Source: Actinomycetota bacterium (GTDB lineage: Bacteria; Actinomycetota; Nitriliruptoria; Nitriliruptorales; JAHWKO01). From it: 8,746 bases of DNA. Location: NCBI GenBank assembly GCA_019347855.1, contig JAHWKO010000091.1, positions 1-8,746 of the forward strand. Direction: 5' to 3'. Positions 6,650 to 8,746 of the stretch are shown here, one piece after another. The notes beneath the pieces were generated by a model, which was given only the letters and a program-made list of their open reading frames with translations, searched no databases and had not been told where the DNA came from. The translations under genes and the position numbers were made by a program. Position 1 is the stretch's first letter. Every line of letters starts with the position of its first letter.

Positions 6650-7503
6650 GGTGCCTCCAGGTCGTCGAGATCGACATCCCCCGCGATGAACGAGAGCACG
6701 ACCTCCGCGTACGCCTCGGAGCGCTGCTCCGGCAACCCGTGTCCCGCTCCGTCGAGGACCACGAGCGTGGCGTCCGGTACCCGCGTCGCGATGTCACGCC
6801 CGTGGTCGGGGCGGGTCAGCTCGTCGTGCCGGCCCGCCAGGACGAGGGTCGGGCAGCGGATCTCGGCGAGCGCCCCGATCGCGTCGTGGCGCTTGCACGC
6901 GACCGACAGGGCCAGGTGTCGGTCCACGAGCGCTCCGGGAGGAGGCTCGAGGTCCCCCGCCTCGAGGAGCTCGAGCTGGCGCTGGCGTTCCTCACCCGCG
7001 AACGAGGCCCGCACCGCGTCACGGTGGAAGTCCTCCCACCGCCCGTTGCGGAGCAGCTCCTCCCAGTGCTCGAGCCGTCCTACGAAGGCGGCGTCAGCCT
7101 TCGCGAGCGTGGAGCTCAGGACGAGACGGTCGACGAGGTCGGGGCGGCGTGCCGCGAGGTGCTGGGCGACCATCCCCCCCATCGAGTGCCCGGTCACCAC
7201 CGCAGGACCACCGACGACCTCATCGAGCAGACCTGCCAGGTCCTCGGCCATGGCACTGGTGTCCCATCCCAGAGGGACGGGGTCGCGGTGCGAGACGACC
7301 AGCACTTGCCACGCCTCGAAGGGCTCCGGTGGCGGCGGGACCGCGTGCGCCGCGGGTTCGTGGAACACCGGCGCCAGCCCGTCGGTGAGCCCGGGGGTCA
7401 CGATGGCCGCCGGCCCGCCCGACTCCCCGAAGCGCAGGTACGACATCGTCGCGCCACCGTCGAGCTCGACGTGGTGGACGTCCGGGGGGGTCGCGTCGGG
7501 CAT
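6646..7503 (-). CDS. Alpha/beta hydrolase
   Basis: A 285-residue soluble alpha/beta-fold hydrolase, probably an esterase, lipase-like or C-C bond hydrolase. The nucleophile elbow is GHSMGG (Ser107), the likely acid is D227 in GRHDELT, and the likely base is H255 in GAGHGLP, so the triad is complete. The oxyanion/N-terminal region reads IVTPGLTDG instead of the usual HGxPG, and a Pro-rich loop (AHAVPPPPEP, 52-61) precedes strand 4. I choose ATG 7503; the upstream in-frame ATG at 7527 lies before a TACGCT -10 candidate, and neither start has a ribosome binding site. Its stop overlaps the FAD oxidase start by 4 nt, so hydrolysis of an ester may feed or follow the flavoenzyme step. The substrate cannot be predicted. 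Confidence 0.87.
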   Translation of the reverse strand: MPDATPPDVHHVELDGGATMSYLRFGESGGPAAIVTPGLTDGLAPVFHEPAAHAVPPPPEPFEAWQVLVVSHRDPVPLGWDTSAMAEDLAGLLDEVVGGPAVVTGHSMGGMVAQHLAARRPDLVDRLVLSSTLAKADAAFVGRLEHWEELLRNGRWEDFHRDAVRASFAGEERQRQLELLEAGDLEPPPGALVDRHLALSVACKRHDAIGALAEIRCPTLVLAGRHDELTRPDHGRDIATRVPDATLVVLDGAGHGLPEQRSEAYAEVVLSFIAGDVDLDDLEAP

Positions 7504-7511
7504 GGCCGCCG

Positions 7512-7517
7512 AGCGTA
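7512..7517 (-). promoter_or_regulatory. Candidate leaderless promoter (-10) for the hydrolase gene
   Basis: The minus strand reads TACGCT, then 8 nt (CGGCGGCC), then ATG at 7503. There is no Shine-Dalgarno site before this ATG, so transcription starting at or just upstream of it is plausible. The box lies in the 46-nt gap after the DM13 gene. A -35 is not recognisable in the C-rich stretch upstream. Confidence 0.4.
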
Positions 7518-7549
7518 GACCAGTCACCGACCGCCCCCGCCCCCGGGGA

Positions 7550-8131
7550 TCAGCCGATCGGCGCCACCGCGAACCCGACCGCGAACCGCCGACACCAGAT
7601 CGTCACGCTCTGGTACCGCGACAGATCCAGATCGGACGGGATCGCGTAGTTCTGGTTGCCTTGGTTGCCCTTGAGGGCCCCGAGATCCACGTGATCGTCG
7701 TCGAGCTCCTCAGGTGGACCATCCGCCGGCGCGGCAGACAGGTACACGCGTAGGTCGGGCCCGTTCTCGACGTCGAGCTCCTCGAGGCGGATCACCGATG
7801 ATCCGTCGGGCAACCGCACCAGCGAGGCCACGCCGCTCGCCTGGTGGCTGATGAGCCGCAGATCCTCACGCGACACGACGACGGGCCCGGTGGGGACGGG
7901 GGACGGCTCCGCGCTCGAGGTCTCCGGGGTGGGCTCCTCGCTGTCCTGCGTTACCGCCGACGTGGACGGCTCGGAGGGGCTCGAGGCGGCGACCGGCAGG
8001 TCCTCGTCGACCCGCACATCAATGAACAGCTTCTGGGGCTGGAGCCAGATCAGGACGAACGCCAACGCCCCGAGCATCACGACGCCCCCGGCGACGACCA
8101 GCTTCCGGTTCGCGACGATCCACGCCCTCAA
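7550..8131 (-). CDS. Membrane-anchored DM13-domain protein
   Basis: A 193-residue protein with a short basic N-terminus (RAWIVANRK), one membrane segment (about 11-30), a Ser/Thr/Pro/Glu-rich spacer (about 45-82) and a C-terminal DM13 domain (about 86-191). DM13 hallmarks are visible: LPDGSSVIRLEELDVENGPD (107-126), LRVYLS (127-132), HVDLGALKGNQGNQNY (147-162), and SVTIWCRRF with the conserved Cys180. The domain therefore faces outside. DM13 has been proposed to act in electron transfer through its conserved Cys, and in bacteria it is often tied to the envelope; the function remains unproven. The start is TTG at 8131, given by AGGAGG 5 nt upstream. The hydrolase gene begins 46 nt downstream, and the dehydratase gene ends 69 nt upstream, so operon membership is uncertain. 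No obvious redox partner is encoded nearby. Confidence 0.87.
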   Translation of the reverse strand: MRAWIVANRKLVVAGGVVMLGALAFVLIWLQPQKLFIDVRVDEDLPVAASSPSEPSTSAVTQDSEEPTPETSSAEPSPVPTGPVVVSREDLRLISHQASGVASLVRLPDGSSVIRLEELDVENGPDLRVYLSAAPADGPPEELDDDHVDLGALKGNQGNQNYAIPSDLDLSRYQSVTIWCRRFAVGFAVAPIG

Positions 8132-8136
8132 CGGCG

Positions 8137-8142
8137 CCTCCT
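8137..8142 (-). promoter_or_regulatory. Ribosome binding site for the TTG start of the DM13 gene
   Basis: The minus strand reads AGGAGG, then 5 nt (CGCCG), then TTG at 8131-8129. This perfect Shine-Dalgarno site supports the rare TTG start, with the basic N-terminus and membrane segment following directly. Confidence 0.7.
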
Positions 8143-8157
8143 AAGGGGGACGCCGGA

Positions 8158-8187
8158 TCAACGCCCCGCTACCGGCGTGAGGTTCCC
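8158..8187 (-). promoter_or_regulatory. ECF-sigma-like promoter candidate for the DM13 gene
   Basis: The minus strand has GGGAAC (8187-8182), an 18-nt gap, then CGTTGA (8163-8158). From established knowledge, envelope and oxidative-stress ECF sigma factors of actinobacteria use GGAAC/GGAAT -35 and GTT -10 elements with a GGAA-to-GTT gap near 16-19 nt. A start about 7 nt downstream would give a leader of about 20 nt that carries the AGGAGG. Short motifs like these can occur by chance. Confidence 0.35.
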
Positions 8188-8193
8188 ACGCCG
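8173..8193. repeat. Inverted repeat between dehydratase and DM13 genes
   Basis: CGGCGTG (8173-8179), a 7-nt loop and CACGCCG (8187-8193) form a perfect 7-bp stem just after the dehydratase stop. It has no T-tract, so it may be a weak terminator or 3' end stabiliser for the dehydratase mRNA. It also overlaps the GGGAAC element, so an operator role for the DM13 promoter is an alternative. Confidence 0.4.
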
Positions 8194-8200
8194 AGGACGC

Positions 8201-8578
8201 TCAACCCTCGTCGGCGAGGTCTTCCTCGTCCTCGTCCTCAAGCTCCAGGTCGTCCTCGAAGTCGTCGTCCTCGAAGTCATCCTCGTAGTCCGACGCGAGG
8301 TCCTCGACCTCCCCCGCCATGCGGACGTCGGCATCGGTGACGGCCTCGGCGCTGTGGGTCCGGAACGAGATCACCACCTCATCGAAGTACACCTCGATGT
8401 CCGGGTGGTGGTTGGCGTCCTCCGCCAGGTCGGCGATGTCGTTCACGAAGTCGATCGCCTCGCGGAACGACGCCCACGCGTAGGTCTTGGTGACGACCTC
8501 GCCGTCGAACTCCCAACCCGGGAGGGACGTCAGGGCCTCTTCGATCTGCTGTTCGGTGAGTGCATCCATGGGGCGCAT
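8201..8578 (-). CDS. Pterin-4a-carbinolamine dehydratase with acidic C-terminal tail
   Basis: A 125-residue protein. The core (about 5-95) matches pterin-4a-carbinolamine dehydratase (PCD/DCoH/PhhB), which dehydrates 4a-hydroxytetrahydrobiopterin to recycle the cofactor of aromatic amino acid hydroxylases; stand-alone actinobacterial copies often have no known partner. The active-site block is present: EDANHHPDIEVY with the His pair H57/H58, ISFRTHS with H75, and VTDADVRMA. LPGWEFDGEVVTKTY near the N-terminus is also typical. The family is usually about 95-110 residues; here residues 97-125 add a strikingly acidic tail (20 of 27 residues at 97-123 are Asp or Glu). Met1 (8578) and Met4 (8569) are both possible starts, and neither has a clear ribosome binding site; Met4 leads more naturally into the conserved LTEQQIEEAL. 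No phenylalanine hydroxylase gene is nearby in the window. Confidence 0.9.
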   Translation of the reverse strand: MRPMDALTEQQIEEALTSLPGWEFDGEVVTKTYAWASFREAIDFVNDIADLAEDANHHPDIEVYFDEVVISFRTHSAEAVTDADVRMAGEVEDLASDYEDDFEDDDFEDDLELEDEDEEDLADEG

Positions 8579-8676
8579 GCAAGCAGATGGAGGCGACCTT
8601 CGTCACGGCACGGGTGACCGGACGGTGGGGACGACCGACGGCTCTAGGCTGGACGACCCACGACGAGGAGCCACCG
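8579..8676. promoter_or_regulatory. Divergent promoter region
   Basis: These 98 bp separate the dehydratase (-) from the split-barrel gene (+). The plus strand has a -10 candidate and a good ribosome binding site. On the minus strand I see no TANNNT hexamer at a plausible distance from the dehydratase start, so its promoter remains unidentified. Confidence 0.5.
8645..8650 (+). promoter_or_regulatory. Candidate -10 box for the split-barrel gene
   Basis: TAGGCT ends 26 nt before the GTG at 8677, with GAGGAG (8665-8670) 6 nt before the start codon. It is the same hexamer seen before the SDR gene on the other strand and the same 26-nt distance seen at the penicillin-binding protein and RDD genes. 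No clear -35 is visible. Confidence 0.45.
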
Positions 8677-8746
8677 GTGGACATCGACGAGGCCCGACGG
8701 TTCATCGCTGAGCATCACCGTGCGGTCCTGCACACCTTCCGCGAGG
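8677..8746 (+). CDS. Probable pyridoxamine 5'-phosphate oxidase-like (F420/FMN split-barrel) protein, N-terminal fragment
   Basis: Only the first 23 codons are in the window; the frame is open to the right edge. The start is GTG at 8677 with GAGGAG 6 nt upstream. The peptide VDIDEARRFIAEHH followed by RAVLHTFRE resembles the opening helix and first strand of actinobacterial F420-dependent PPOX-class enzymes, which typically begin with DEAR-F---HHRAVLAT and continue into DGRPQ-SPV. Such proteins bind F420 or FMN and reduce diverse substrates or biliverdin. Because the cofactor-binding residues lie beyond the edge, the cofactor cannot be told, and the family call is a recognition of a short N-terminal pattern only. 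It is transcribed divergently from the dehydratase gene. Confidence 0.55.
   Translation, partial: MDIDEARRFIAEHHRAVLHTFRE

Noticed and set aside
7553..7562. GCCGATCGGC palindrome at the end of the DM13 gene
   Set aside because: A 10-bp palindrome without loop, within codons and the stop region; no T-tract follows, and such GATC palindromes are frequent in GC-rich DNA, so not called a terminator.
7653..7673. Short tandem repeat encoding GNQGNQ in the DM13 gene
   Set aside because: It encodes the conserved LKGNQG-Q-Y motif of the DM13 family, so it is explained by protein conservation and is not a mobile or regulatory repeat.
5999..7753. 584-codon plus-strand frame
   Set aside because: Antisense across the FAD oxidase, hydrolase and DM13 genes; Ser/Arg/Pro-rich, no domain, no credible start signal.
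8211..8291. CCTCGTC/GTCCTC-type repeats suggestive of a short tandem array
   Set aside because: They are the reverse complement of GAC/GAG codons of the acidic tail; units are irregular, with no spacers as in a CRISPR array.

Overview
The window is very GC-rich and gene-dense. It looks like chromosomal DNA from an actinobacterium (Actinomycetota). The evidence is the strong G/C third-position bias, GTG and TTG starts, GGAGG ribosome binding sites, TAGGCT-like -10 boxes (two of them placed for leaderless mRNAs), a FadE-type acyl-CoA dehydrogenase tail, an Mcr-type racemase and the start of a probable F420/FMN split-barrel protein. A deep-branching group such as Nitriliruptoria is possible, but nothing here proves it. 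I see no tRNA, rRNA, CRISPR array, insertion sequence, phage gene or recent-transfer signature. No stretch over 300 bases lacks a gene; the longest gaps are the two divergent promoter regions of about 100 bp.

Layout, left to right. (1) The last 56 codons of an acyl-CoA dehydrogenase (+). (2) An RDD-family membrane protein (-), convergent with it and separated by 6 nt. (3) A 105-bp divergent promoter region, then a complete bifunctional class A penicillin-binding protein (+) with a long Ser/Pro/Thr/Glu tail. (4) Convergent with it, separated by 10 nt, a run of six minus-strand genes. In transcription order they are: pterin-4a-carbinolamine dehydratase with an acidic tail; membrane-anchored DM13 protein; alpha/beta hydrolase; AGPS-like FAD oxidase; benzil/sepiapterin-reductase-like SDR; and CaiB/BaiF family III CoA transferase of the alpha-methylacyl-CoA racemase type. 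(5) Divergent from the dehydratase, the first 23 codons of a probable pyridoxamine-oxidase-like (F420/FMN) protein (+).

How they may work together: hydrolase-FAD oxidase (4-nt overlap) and SDR-racemase (1-nt gap) are two tightly coupled pairs, 16 nt apart. Together they read as a lipid or branched acyl-CoA metabolism module: hydrolysis, flavin oxidation or ether-lipid-type chemistry, carbonyl reduction, and 2-methylacyl-CoA epimerisation. The substrate cannot be read from sequence. Candidate leaderless promoters in front of each pair suggest they can be transcribed separately. The DM13 gene has its own strong ribosome binding site and an ECF-sigma-like promoter candidate. The penicillin-binding protein and RDD protein belong to the cell envelope and appear unrelated to the lipid module.

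Most of the window is ordinary core or accessory metabolism. I found no convincing wholly new system. The points most worth a second look are the lipid module with its AGPS-like enzyme, the cysteine-bracketed loop in the penicillin-binding protein tail, the acidic tail of the dehydratase, and the promoter architecture.
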